Assembly: GCA_016710645.1 (NCBI GenBank)
Contig: JADJVI010000050.1
Coordinates: forward strand, 124,001 to 188,000
Origin: Actinomycetales bacterium
GTDB lineage: Bacteria > Actinomycetota > Actinomycetes > Actinomycetales > Dermatophilaceae
Direction of reading: 5' to 3'
DNA length: 64,000 bases
Part shown: positions 54,076-60,808 of the stretch, piece after piece
Layout of the letters: the number at the start of each line of letters is the position of its first letter
Numbering within the stretch: position 1 is the stretch's first letter
Notes under the pieces: generated by a model
What the model was told of the DNA's origin: nothing
Database searches by the model: none
Seen by the model: only the letters and a program-made list of their open reading frames with translations
Made by a program: the position numbers and the translations under genes

Positions 54076-54117
54076 CGGGCGCTCCTGCGAAGGTGACTGG
54101 GGATGCCAGCGGCAACC

Positions 54118-54150
54118 ACGGCATACCAAAGGCTTGTTCCCGTATGCCGT
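54118..54150. repeat. Inverted pair of the ACGGCATAC motif
   Basis: ACGGCATAC (54118-54126) and GTATGCCGT (54142-54150) are perfect complements 15 bp apart, just upstream of the peroxidase gene. Confidence 0.7.
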
Positions 54151-54175
54151 CCGCTCACCTTCCCGGCAAACGTGA

Positions 54176-54207
54176 CCGGCCCGTCCCCCTGGCTGGGGAC
54201 GGGCCGG
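54176..54207. terminator. Hairpin terminator, 13-bp perfect stem
   Basis: CCGGCCCGTCCCC (54176-54188) pairs perfectly with GGGGACGGGCCGG (54195-54207) around the loop CTGGCT. It lies just past the stop of the membrane gene at 54222-55154 and should end its transcript. Confidence 0.8.
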
Positions 54208-54221
54208 CGGCAGGCAACCGG

Positions 54222-55154
54222 TCAGTCGCGATCGGCGTGCAACGGGTTCTCCGGGTGCTTGATGGAGGTCACCCCCGTCGTGGACGGGTTCTGGTCGTAG
54301 CTCGCGATGACCAGACGGGCGTGCTGGGCTCCGTGGTCGGCGAGGTCGGCTGAAGCAGCGAACTGAGTCGCCTTCCGCGCCTCGAGCTCGTCGAGCCACA
54401 TGCGGGCCCGCGCCCGCTCGTCGTGCAGGTGGGTCAGCAGACCGTCGAGCTGGGCAAGACGGGTGCGCGTGGACTGGAGCGCCCCGACCGTGATGAGCCG
54501 GGCGTCGAAGACGTCCGACCGGTCTTCCTTGGCATCGGTCATGGTGAGCAGGCCGATGGCCAGGTAGATGACGAAGAACAGGACCGCCTGCAGGCCACTC
54601 TGCAGGGTCACGGGGGAGGTGCTTGCGGTCATGGCGCTGGACGTGACCTCGGTCGCCGTGGACGTGCCGACCGCGCGCAACGCCGCGATGAACAGTCCAC
54701 CGGACAGCCAGGTCAACACCAACAGCGACCCGACCAGACTCAGTCTGCGACCGCGCCCCTGGGCGCCGGCATTGAGGCGACCCGCGTAGAACATCATCAC
54801 GCAGGCCGCGGTCGCGAGGCCGAAGGCGGCGATGTAGGACCCGAGTTCCGCCTCGTCGAGCACGAGCATAAGGACGGGGCGCATGAGGAAGGCATCCAGC
54901 AGGCCCAGCACGACGATGACCAGGTAGGTGGCAGCACGCGAGAGGTGCGACCGGCCACGGGACGCGACCAACGGCGGGTCGACGAAGCCGCGAAGGGTCG
55001 GTCGCGAGGTCGGTTGCGGCGTCGATCCAGCGCTCTGGACCGGCGTGGTGTTGACGGGCGTGGTGTTGACGGGGGTGGTGTTGACGGGGCTGGTGTTGAC
55101 GGGGTCGGCGTGAGGCGGCTCGGCCCGAGGGATGAGGGTCGTGGTCTGGTCCAT
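54222..55154 (-). CDS. Four-helix membrane protein with coiled-coil tail (54-60 kb cluster)
   Basis: 310 aa; ATG 55154. The N-terminus carries NTTPV repeats coded by 15-bp units, about residues 18-38. Four membrane helices follow (about 70-95, 100-122, 136-160, 185-208). A charged helix follows (VGALQSTRTRLAQLDGLLTHLHDERARARMWLDELEARKATQF), a likely coiled coil in the cytoplasm. No family recognised. The upstream motif TTGGGGGAAGCGGTC (minus strand) is shared with four plus-strand genes of the cluster, which suggests common control. It is divergent from the coiled-coil gene at 55330, with 175 bp between. Confidence 0.75.
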   Translation of the reverse strand: MDQTTTLIPRAEPPHADPVNTSPVNTTPVNTTPVNTTPVQSAGSTPQPTSRPTLRGFVDPPLVASRGRSHLSRAATYLVIVVLGLLDAFLMRPVLMLVLDEAELGSYIAAFGLATAACVMMFYAGRLNAGAQGRGRRLSLVGSLLVLTWLSGGLFIAALRAVGTSTATEVTSSAMTASTSPVTLQSGLQAVLFFVIYLAIGLLTMTDAKEDRSDVFDARLITVGALQSTRTRLAQLDGLLTHLHDERARARMWLDELEARKATQFAASADLADHGAQHARLVIASYDQNPSTTGVTSIKHPENPLHADRD

Positions 55155-55201
55155 GCTGAGCGATTCCTTCGGTCGCAGGAGGTGGACGGACGTCCAGCGA
55201 T

Positions 55202-55219
55202 GACCGCTTCCCCCAATCC
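55202..55219 (-). promoter_or_regulatory. TTGGGGGAA motif, copy 1 (before the membrane gene)
   Basis: On the minus strand this reads GGATTGGGGGAAGCGGTC and ends 47 bp before the ATG at 55154. The downstream leader has a TGGACG-GA-CGTCCA hairpin (55183-55196). Same motif as at 55263, 56364, 58591 and 59010. Confidence 0.6.
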
Positions 55220-55262
55220 GGCCGCAGACCGCATGACCTCCCGCAGGCCGCCCCCGACGAAG

Positions 55263-55278
55263 TTTGGGGGAAGCGCTC
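55263..55278 (+). promoter_or_regulatory. TTGGGGGAA motif, copy 2 (before the 285-aa coiled-coil gene)
   Basis: TTTGGGGGAAGCGCTC, identical to the copy at 56364. It ends 51 bp before the ATG at 55330. A CGGGCGAGGC/GCCTCGCCCG hairpin (55281-55305) follows directly. With copy 1 it forms a divergent arrangement 43 bp apart. Confidence 0.65.
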
Positions 55279-55329
55279 AGCGGGCGAGGCGCCCCGCCTC
55301 GCCCGACACCCGGAAAGGCTGCACCGCAG

Positions 55330-56187
55330 ATGAGCATCTTCACCCGCAAACCCGACCAGGTGGTGGTCGGCACAGCCCGCCGCCGCACCATGATCTCGAC
55401 CGACTCCCCGTCAGATCGCGTGATCTACCACCGGTCCGGCATCCCGGCCCGCAGCGGTCATCCCACCGATCGGGCTCACCGCGGGGTCGACCAGCCGATG
55501 AGCTACGGCTTCTGGCTTCGAGTGGCCGACACCTGGGACGGCTGGCGCGACGGCCAGCACGCCGCCGATCGCCCGGTGGCTGAACTGGAGTGGACCCAGC
55601 GACTGCAAGATCTGCATGACGAGAACGCCCATCGACTTTTCGCTGCGACCGCCGACGTCAACTACGCCCACGTCGCCGACCTGCAAGCGCTCATCGCGCG
55701 CAAGACCCAGCTCGATGCCGAGATCTCCGACGTGACCACCGAACTCGAGACCGTCCCTGAGCCACGCACTGGCACCGGCGCTGCCGAGGGCCATGTCGAC
55801 GCGCGCATCGTCGCGCAGCGCCGCCAGGCTGAACACCGCCGCGCCCAAGAGCCGGTGCGGCAACGCCTTCGCGCCCTCGTCGAGGAGCGGCACGAGGTGG
55901 TGACCAGGGCCCTGGACCTGCGTGCCCAGCTCGAAGAGGAGTTCGCTGTGCTGCTACGCATCGAGGAGCGACACCGCAGCTTCTATCAGCGTCGGCTGCG
56001 CACCTATACCCGTCGGCTCGCCCGTGGCCGCAAGGACCACTCTGGGCTGCGCCACGAATTGCGCACCCCGGCCTGGACGGGTGCGCCGTGCCCGTGGATC
56101 CCGGTAGGCGCCGACACCCTGGTGCGGGTGCCGTCCAGCGATCCGGTCACGGTGGCAGGCGAGTCGGACGAGGCCTCCGCGGCCTAG
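55330..56187 (+). CDS. Coiled-coil protein A of the 54-60 kb cluster
   Basis: 285 aa. No membrane segment. The start is basic and short (MSIFTRKPDQVVVGTARRRTM). A long helical part (about 120-235: LQALIARKTQLDAEISDVTTELETV and RRQAEHRRAQEPVRQRLRALVEERHEVVTRALDLRAQLEEEF) is rich in Glu, Arg, Leu and Ala in heptad-like order, so it should be coiled coil. C-terminal end basic then acidic. No family recognised. It could pair with the membrane protein (54222) or with coiled-coil protein B (59087). Confidence 0.75.
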   Translation: MSIFTRKPDQVVVGTARRRTMISTDSPSDRVIYHRSGIPARSGHPTDRAHRGVDQPMSYGFWLRVADTWDGWRDGQHAADRPVAELEWTQRLQDLHDENAHRLFAATADVNYAHVADLQALIARKTQLDAEISDVTTELETVPEPRTGTGAAEGHVDARIVAQRRQAEHRRAQEPVRQRLRALVEERHEVVTRALDLRAQLEEEFAVLLRIEERHRSFYQRRLRTYTRRLARGRKDHSGLRHELRTPAWTGAPCPWIPVGADTLVRVPSSDPVTVAGESDEASAA

Positions 56188-56198
56188 CACACAGCGCC

Positions 56199-56308
56199 GG
56201 TATGCCGTTGCGCCGGCTTCCCGCTCGCCACGGCCCGCCGATCCGGTCGGCCGTGGCGAGCACGGCATACCTGCACGGCATACCCCACCGGATACCTGGA
56301 CGGCATAC
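56199..56308. repeat. Motif cluster with long hairpin between genes
   Basis: GGTATGCCGT (56199-56208) is followed by a hairpin CTCGCCACGGCC/GGCCGTGGCGAG (56224-56235 and 56249-56260) and by ACGGCATACC (56262-56271), so the motif copies continue the stem arms. Further GGCATAC copies at 56275-56281 and 56302-56308. It lies just after the coiled-coil gene and probably ends its transcript. Confidence 0.8.
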
Positions 56309-56363
56309 CGGCTCGTCCCGTCCCCAGCCCGGCACGTCCCCAGCCCCCGTCCCCCTCGCTTCC

Positions 56364-56379
56364 TTTGGGGGAAGCGCTC
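56364..56379 (+). promoter_or_regulatory. TTGGGGGAA motif, copy 3 (before the OmpA lipoprotein)
   Basis: TTTGGGGGAAGCGCTC ends 49 bp before the ATG at 56429. A GGGCCG/CGGCCC hairpin (56389-56405) lies between. Confidence 0.65.
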
Positions 56380-56428
56380 CTGGATACCGGGCCGGTCAGC
56401 GGCCCCCCCGAGAAAGAGGCTCGACCAG

Positions 56429-57643
56429 ATGAGTGCCATGTCAGTCGGCGCACGGATCACGGCCGCGGCGGCCGCGGTCACGTTCGTCGTGTCCGCATGT
56501 TCCTCCAGCCCGACCGCTCCCAGCGCGTTGACGACCGGTTCGGAGGCTCCGTCCACGGTGATCGCGACCGGTGGCGGCAAGATCTGTCTCACCGGGGACG
56601 CGGTCGTCTACCTCACGGCCGTCCACCTCAATGCTGTCGCGGGGATCCCAGTGGGCCCCCTGTGCGCAGCCGACCAGGCTGTCGAGTCCGGCAAACCGGT
56701 CGGGGTCATCTCCGTGGAGGGGACACCGCGGGTGCTCATGCCGGTCGTGAGCCGCAAGCCCCAAGGCAACAACGACATGTCCCGCAAGGCCGACAAGGTG
56801 CGGATCGTCACCGAGCTGGCCCGCGCCGCGCAGGGTGCGGTCCCGTCGAGCGACGGCAACGACCTCACCGCTGCCCTGGCGCTGGCCGTCGACTCGGCCC
56901 GCTCGGCTGCGGGGGCCAATGCCACGATCCAGCTCATCGTCACCGATCCGGGGTTGTCCGACCGCGGTGCCGTCGACCTCACCGCCAAGGGGGCCTTCGT
57001 GGCCGAGCCGGAGGACGTGGCCGCCCATGTCAAGAACGCGGGGCAATGCCCCAAGCTCAGCAACACCTCGGTGGCCTTCATCGGGCTGGGCTATCCCCTC
57101 GCACCTCAACCGGAGCTGACCATCGCCGACCGCGATCGGGTCTCCCGACTCTGGAGTCTGGTGGTGGCGCAATGCCAGGGGCAGGCGACGCTCATCCCCG
57201 GAAAGATCTCGGGCGCTGCGCCGACGACAGCTCACCCGGTCACGCCCGTGGTGCCCAGTGGGTACCCGCCCTTCCAGGAGGCTGGGTCGTTCTCGCTCGT
57301 CGGAGACTCCGCGCTGGCCTTCCAAGCGGACGCGACGGCATACCTGCATCCCGACCAGGCCAGCGCGTTCCTGGACACCTACGCCCGATACCTCACCAGC
57401 CACCCTCGGACGGCCGTGCTCATCTCGGGGCAGACCGCCAACTACTCCACCCGTTGGCCGTCGCTCGAGGCGCTGGCCAAGGCTCGCGCCGAGCAGGTCA
57501 AGGCCGATCTGGTGGTCCGGGGGGTCTCCGCTACTCGGCTGACCACGAAAGGCCTGGGCTACCAGGCGAACCCGCCTCAGGTCGACGCGGCGACCGCGGC
57601 CCTCAACCGGTCGGTCACCTTCTCGGCATCTCCGCTCCCGTAA
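56429..57643 (+). CDS. OmpA-like lipoprotein of the 54-60 kb cluster
   Basis: 404 aa. Lipoprotein signal: basic start, hydrophobic part ITAAAAAVTFVVSAC with lipobox VSAC. A middle domain (about 45-245) of mixed alpha/beta with LALAVDSARSAAGANATIQLIVTDPG reads like a VWA/Rossmann fold. The C-terminal 130 residues fit an OmpA/MotB peptidoglycan-binding domain (FQADATAYLHPDQASAFLDTYARYL, VLISGQTANYSTRWPSLEALAKARAEQVKADLVVRGV, TRLTTKGLGYQANPP). It should be fixed to the membrane by lipid and bind peptidoglycan. No family match for the middle part. Confidence 0.85.
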   Translation: MSAMSVGARITAAAAAVTFVVSACSSSPTAPSALTTGSEAPSTVIATGGGKICLTGDAVVYLTAVHLNAVAGIPVGPLCAADQAVESGKPVGVISVEGTPRVLMPVVSRKPQGNNDMSRKADKVRIVTELARAAQGAVPSSDGNDLTAALALAVDSARSAAGANATIQLIVTDPGLSDRGAVDLTAKGAFVAEPEDVAAHVKNAGQCPKLSNTSVAFIGLGYPLAPQPELTIADRDRVSRLWSLVVAQCQGQATLIPGKISGAAPTTAHPVTPVVPSGYPPFQEAGSFSLVGDSALAFQADATAYLHPDQASAFLDTYARYLTSHPRTAVLISGQTANYSTRWPSLEALAKARAEQVKADLVVRGVSATRLTTKGLGYQANPPQVDAATAALNRSVTFSASPLP

Positions 57644-57678
57644 CCGCTCTCACGAGCGGCAGTCCAGGGGTATGCCGT

Positions 57679-57718
57679 GCCGGCAGGTATGCCGTGCCGG
57701 CACGGCATACCTGCCGGC
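57679..57718. terminator. Perfect 40-bp palindrome made of GGTATGCCGT motifs
   Basis: Positions 57679-57718 are a perfect palindrome (each arm 20 bp, GCCGGCAGGTATGCCGTGCC), with no loop. An extra motif copy precedes it (57670-57676). It lies 36 bp after the stop of the OmpA lipoprotein gene and ends in TT, so it can act as a terminator. Confidence 0.85.
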
Positions 57719-57770
57719 TTAGACACCGCACCCACGCTCCCAACCTGACCCATCGATCAAAGGCACGAGC

Positions 57771-58520
57771 ATGTCCCGACTCGGATATCTCCGCGGAGAC
57801 CGCATCCCCTCCCATGACACCCCCGACACCCGGTCCGTGCGGTGGGGGCGCATCGTCGCCGTCCTCGGCGCCCTCGCCCTGCTGGGACTGGTCATCTGGC
57901 ATCGGCTGGCCCCGCCGACGACCCTGTCCGGATACGCGCTGAGCGGCGACCGCGGTCCCACCTGCCAGCGCATCGTCGTCGCCAACGATGTGTCCGGCTC
58001 GATGAGCGAGTTCGCGGAGCCCCGAAGCAATGCCCTGACCCAGCTGTTGACCTGGTCCCCCTCGAATCTGCGGCCCACCGACGAGATCGGCGTGCTGGAT
58101 TTCGCCGGGTCGGCCGCATGGGTGCGTACGCCTGCGAGTGTCACCAACGCCGCAACCGGGACCCCGGTCGACCCCAGGTCCCTCGGTGGTGGGACGAGTC
58201 TGGAACCGGTCATCGCGGCCGTGGCCGCACTGCCTGCCTCCCGTTGTGCGACGAGCCTGTGGTTGCTCTCCGACGCCCAGTATCCGGACTATGCGCCGAG
58301 TGTCGACGCTGCCCGGGAGACGTTGGCTGCCGCCGACATCCACCGAATTCCGCTCCTTGTCCCGTCAGCGGATATCACCGTGGACCCGGCCTGGGAGACC
58401 ACCTACCCGTATTCGACTCCCATCACCTTCGACGGGCGCAGCCCCGACCAGACCGCCCTCGCGTACGGCGGCCTCCTCGCCGACCTCACCGGGCAGCGAC
58501 TGGCGGCTGTGAGCCGATGA
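57771..58520 (+). CDS. Membrane-anchored VWA-domain protein
   Basis: 249 aa. One membrane helix (about 27-45, RIVAVLGALALLGLVIW), then an extracellular VWA domain: MIDAS start VANDVSGSM (D-x-S-x-S), the later Thr in GGGTSLEP and Asp in LLSDAQYPD. VWA domains bind protein partners with a metal ion. It has no TTGGGGGAA motif of its own, and is separated from the OmpA gene by a palindromic terminator-like sequence; partial read-through or a separate promoter is possible. Confidence 0.82.
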   Translation: MSRLGYLRGDRIPSHDTPDTRSVRWGRIVAVLGALALLGLVIWHRLAPPTTLSGYALSGDRGPTCQRIVVANDVSGSMSEFAEPRSNALTQLLTWSPSNLRPTDEIGVLDFAGSAAWVRTPASVTNAATGTPVDPRSLGGGTSLEPVIAAVAALPASRCATSLWLLSDAQYPDYAPSVDAARETLAAADIHRIPLLVPSADITVDPAWETTYPYSTPITFDGRSPDQTALAYGGLLADLTGQRLAAVSR

Positions 58521-58590
58521 CGAGGCTGCGGGCGGTGCGGGCGGTGCAGGCGCGGGTGGGGTCCCGGCCGGCGTCGCTCGCACGTCACCT

Positions 58591-58608
58591 GGATTGGGGG
58601 AAACGCAC
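58591..58608 (+). promoter_or_regulatory. TTGGGGGAA motif, copy 4 (before the small Zn-ribbon gene)
   Basis: GGATTGGGGGAAACGCAC ends 74 bp before the GTG at 58683. A hairpin GAGCCGG/CCGGCTC (58616-58635) follows. Confidence 0.6.
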
Positions 58609-58682
58609 CTGAGCAGAGCCGGAAAACGCCGGCTCGGCTCCCCGGAAACACCGAGGAGAAACCGTCGAGAAGGAGCACTGCC

Positions 58683-58913
58683 GTGAGAACCCACCGCAAC
58701 CACCAATGGCCCATCTGCCTGGCCACCGGGAAGCGCCGCTACGGCGAGCGCAAGGACGCCAAGCTGGCCCTCAAGTCGGCCGCCTTTCAGCGGTCTTCCG
58801 CAGCGGCCCTTGGCGGCACGTGCGTCAACCTCGTCACGCGCGCCTACCGCTGCACCCACTGCGGCGGCTACCACCTCACCTCGCAGCCCCGGCGCAACCC
58901 CAGCGCGGCGTGA
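58683..58913 (+). CDS. Small zinc-knuckle protein of phage/plasmid-like type
   Basis: 76 aa; AAGGAG stands close upstream of the GTG. Basic, with one CxxC-type zinc site near the end (YRCTHCGGYHLTSQ) and Cys at positions 12 (PICLATGKRRYGERKDA) and about 47 (GTCVNLV). The pattern Y-x-C-x-x-C-x-x-[WY]-H-x-T is known from small proteins of phages and plasmids that bind nucleic acid. In the 54-60 kb cluster it could be a regulator, or a relic of mobile DNA. Confidence 0.75.
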   Translation: MRTHRNHQWPICLATGKRRYGERKDAKLALKSAAFQRSSAAALGGTCVNLVTRAYRCTHCGGYHLTSQPRRNPSAA

Positions 58914-59009
58914 CACTGCTCGGGTCCGGGGGCCGCTCGCTCCCGGACCCAACCGCGGGGTGCCACCGACCCCGGGGATGGCACACACCCGACCGCACCT
59001 CCCTCGCCT

Positions 59010-59025
59010 GGATATGGGGGAAATC
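59010..59025 (+). promoter_or_regulatory. TTGGGGGAA-like motif, copy 5 (before coiled-coil protein B)
   Basis: GGATATGGGGGAAATC ends 61 bp before the ATG at 59087. A CCGGC/GCCGG hairpin (59042-59055) lies between. The second half is diverged from the other copies. Confidence 0.5.
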
Positions 59026-59086
59026 CCCCCGCACCGTTCGACCGGCTCCAGCCGGCCCATCCTCATCCGGAAGGACTGCACGCACC

Positions 59087-59818
59087 ATGGCAACCAGCCT
59101 CAAGCACACCGTCAAGACCTTCTTCCGTCGTCCGGCCGCCCCCGCTCCGACGGCGTCCACGATCGTGCCGACCCTCGTCGGACAGCCCGCCTTCGGACTC
59201 ACTGCGCCCGACCTCGGCTTCACGGTTGTCGACGCCGAGGCGGAGATGGCCTGGGTCGAGCAGACCCTGCTCGCCGCCCCCGGGATGTTCGACGAGGGCA
59301 CGCCTGATGTCCTCGACGGCAAGCTCGTCGAACGGCACCGCGAGCGGGTTCACCGCATCACCGAGGAGAGCCGGGTCATCACCCGGCGGATCACGGCATA
59401 CCTGCGGGACCTGGACCAAGCCGAGACCGAGCTGCGACCGCATCTGCTCGCCGCCCGCGCGGAATACGCCCAACTGGACGCCGCCCGCCACGCCTGGGAC
59501 GCCGTGCTCGCAGGCACTGCCGAGTCCTACGAGCACCCTCAGGCGACCGACGGCACAGCGGCGCTCCCGATGCCGCAGGTCGGTGAGCGGCAGGCCCTCC
59601 CCCTGCTGCCCAGCTTCGCCGACGCGCGCGAGTCGACCGTCAGCGGGGACACCGCGGGCGCTGCGGGCACCGGGTTCGAGCCCGCTGCGGGGGTGGCCGC
59701 GGCTGACGTCCCGATGCCCCGGATTGCCCGGATCGCTCCGCCCACGCCTAGCAAGCCGAGCGAGCTGCACACCGTGACCGCGCCGCGCACCACCGAGCAG
59801 CACCAGCGCGCAAGCTGA
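59087..59818 (+). CDS. Coiled-coil protein B of the 54-60 kb cluster
   Basis: 243 aa from ATG 59087 (AAGGA 11 bases before). A basic start (SLKHTVKTFFRRP), a short Pro/Ala linker, then a helical region (about 65-150: AWVEQTLLAAPGMFDEG, VERHRERVHRITEESRVITRRITAYLRDLDQAETELRPHL and AARAEYAQLDAARHAW). The remaining 90 residues are low-complexity Ala/Pro/Thr. No membrane helix or known family. Length and layout resemble coiled-coil protein A, but the two have little sequence identity. Confidence 0.72.
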   Translation: MATSLKHTVKTFFRRPAAPAPTASTIVPTLVGQPAFGLTAPDLGFTVVDAEAEMAWVEQTLLAAPGMFDEGTPDVLDGKLVERHRERVHRITEESRVITRRITAYLRDLDQAETELRPHLLAARAEYAQLDAARHAWDAVLAGTAESYEHPQATDGTAALPMPQVGERQALPLLPSFADARESTVSGDTAGAAGTGFEPAAGVAAADVPMPRIARIAPPTPSKPSELHTVTAPRTTEQHQRAS

Positions 59819-59926
59819 CCGGTATGTCGTCCGTCCACCGCCAGCCTGGTGAGGTGGGCGGGCGGCGTGCGGTCGAGCCTGTGGACGACACTGGCCCGGC
59901 CGGGTGAAGGGTGCCAGGCTGGGGGC

Positions 59927-60787
59927 ATGGACGAGTCGACGATCGTCGTCCCCAGCCGGGACGGCATACAGCTGCAGGTGTATCGGTGGGCGCCCAAGGG
60001 TGAGCCGCTCGCGGTCGTCCAGGTGCAGCACGGCTTGGGCGAGCACGCTGGGCGATATCGGCGGTTCGGGGAGGCGCTCACCGCGTCGGGCTACCTCGTG
60101 TATGCCGCCGACGGTCGCGGTTCCGGGCGCACTGCGGCGGGCGATTACGGCAACTGGGGCCCCGACTCGTGGCCCGGCTGGGTCGATGACGTGGCCCAGC
60201 TCAACGCGCGGATCCGGGCCGACCACCCGGACCTGCGTCGCGCGCTGTTCGGCCACTCGATGGGTTCCTTTGCGACGCAACAGTTCCTGGTCGACCACGC
60301 CGATGACGTCGACGCGGTGCAGGCCGTGGTGCTGTCCGGCACGACCGATGTGGCGGGCTTGGTGCCGTTGCTCGACAGCCCGGTGCCGGCCGACCTCAGC
60401 TCGTTCAATGCCGGCTTCGAGCACCGCACGGGGTTCGAGTGGCTCAGCCGCGACCCGGAGGAGGTCGACGCCTATGTCGAGGACCCCGGGTGTGGGTTCG
60501 AGTCCGAGCCGTTCCGCGGCATACCGTCGCTGTTGGCGGCTGTCGACCCGCAGCGGCTCGCGGCGATCCGGTCCGACCTGCCGATCCTGCTGGTCTCCGG
60601 TGACGCCGATCCGCTCGCCGGCGGCGGCGCGGCGGTCGAGGTGGTCGGGCAGCGTTACCGCGACGCCGGGCTGAGTGACGTGACGGTGCAGCTGTATGCC
60701 GGTGCGCGGCACGAGCTGCTCAACGAGACCAACCGCGGCGAGGTCACCGCCGACATCATCGCCTTCCTCGACCGCACGGTCGGCTGA
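59927..60787 (+). CDS. Alpha/beta hydrolase (monoacylglycerol-lipase/lysophospholipase-like)
   Basis: 286 aa; ATG 59927 with GGGGG before it. Nucleophile Ser in FGHSMGSFA (G-H-S-M-G), Asp in VSGDADPLAG, His in YAGARHELLNETNR, and QVQHGLGEHAGRYRRF as oxyanion strand, the Hydrolase_4 family. It splits monoacylglycerols or lysophospholipids. Cytoplasmic; no signal peptide. Preceded by 108 bp without recognisable features after coiled-coil protein B. Confidence 0.93.
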   Translation: MDESTIVVPSRDGIQLQVYRWAPKGEPLAVVQVQHGLGEHAGRYRRFGEALTASGYLVYAADGRGSGRTAAGDYGNWGPDSWPGWVDDVAQLNARIRADHPDLRRALFGHSMGSFATQQFLVDHADDVDAVQAVVLSGTTDVAGLVPLLDSPVPADLSSFNAGFEHRTGFEWLSRDPEEVDAYVEDPGCGFESEPFRGIPSLLAAVDPQRLAAIRSDLPILLVSGDADPLAGGGAAVEVVGQRYRDAGLSDVTVQLYAGARHELLNETNRGEVTADIIAFLDRTVG

Positions 60788-60808
60788 CGGAATCGGGGCT
60801 GACTCCAC

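Noticed and set aside
55202..55278. TTGGGGGAA copies as ribosome-binding sites
   Set aside because: They end 47-51 bp before the start codons here (up to 74 bp for the other copies), far beyond Shine-Dalgarno spacing.
60490..60520. GGGTTCGAGTCC resembling a tRNA T-arm
   Set aside because: It lies in frame inside the alpha/beta hydrolase gene, with no cloverleaf around it.
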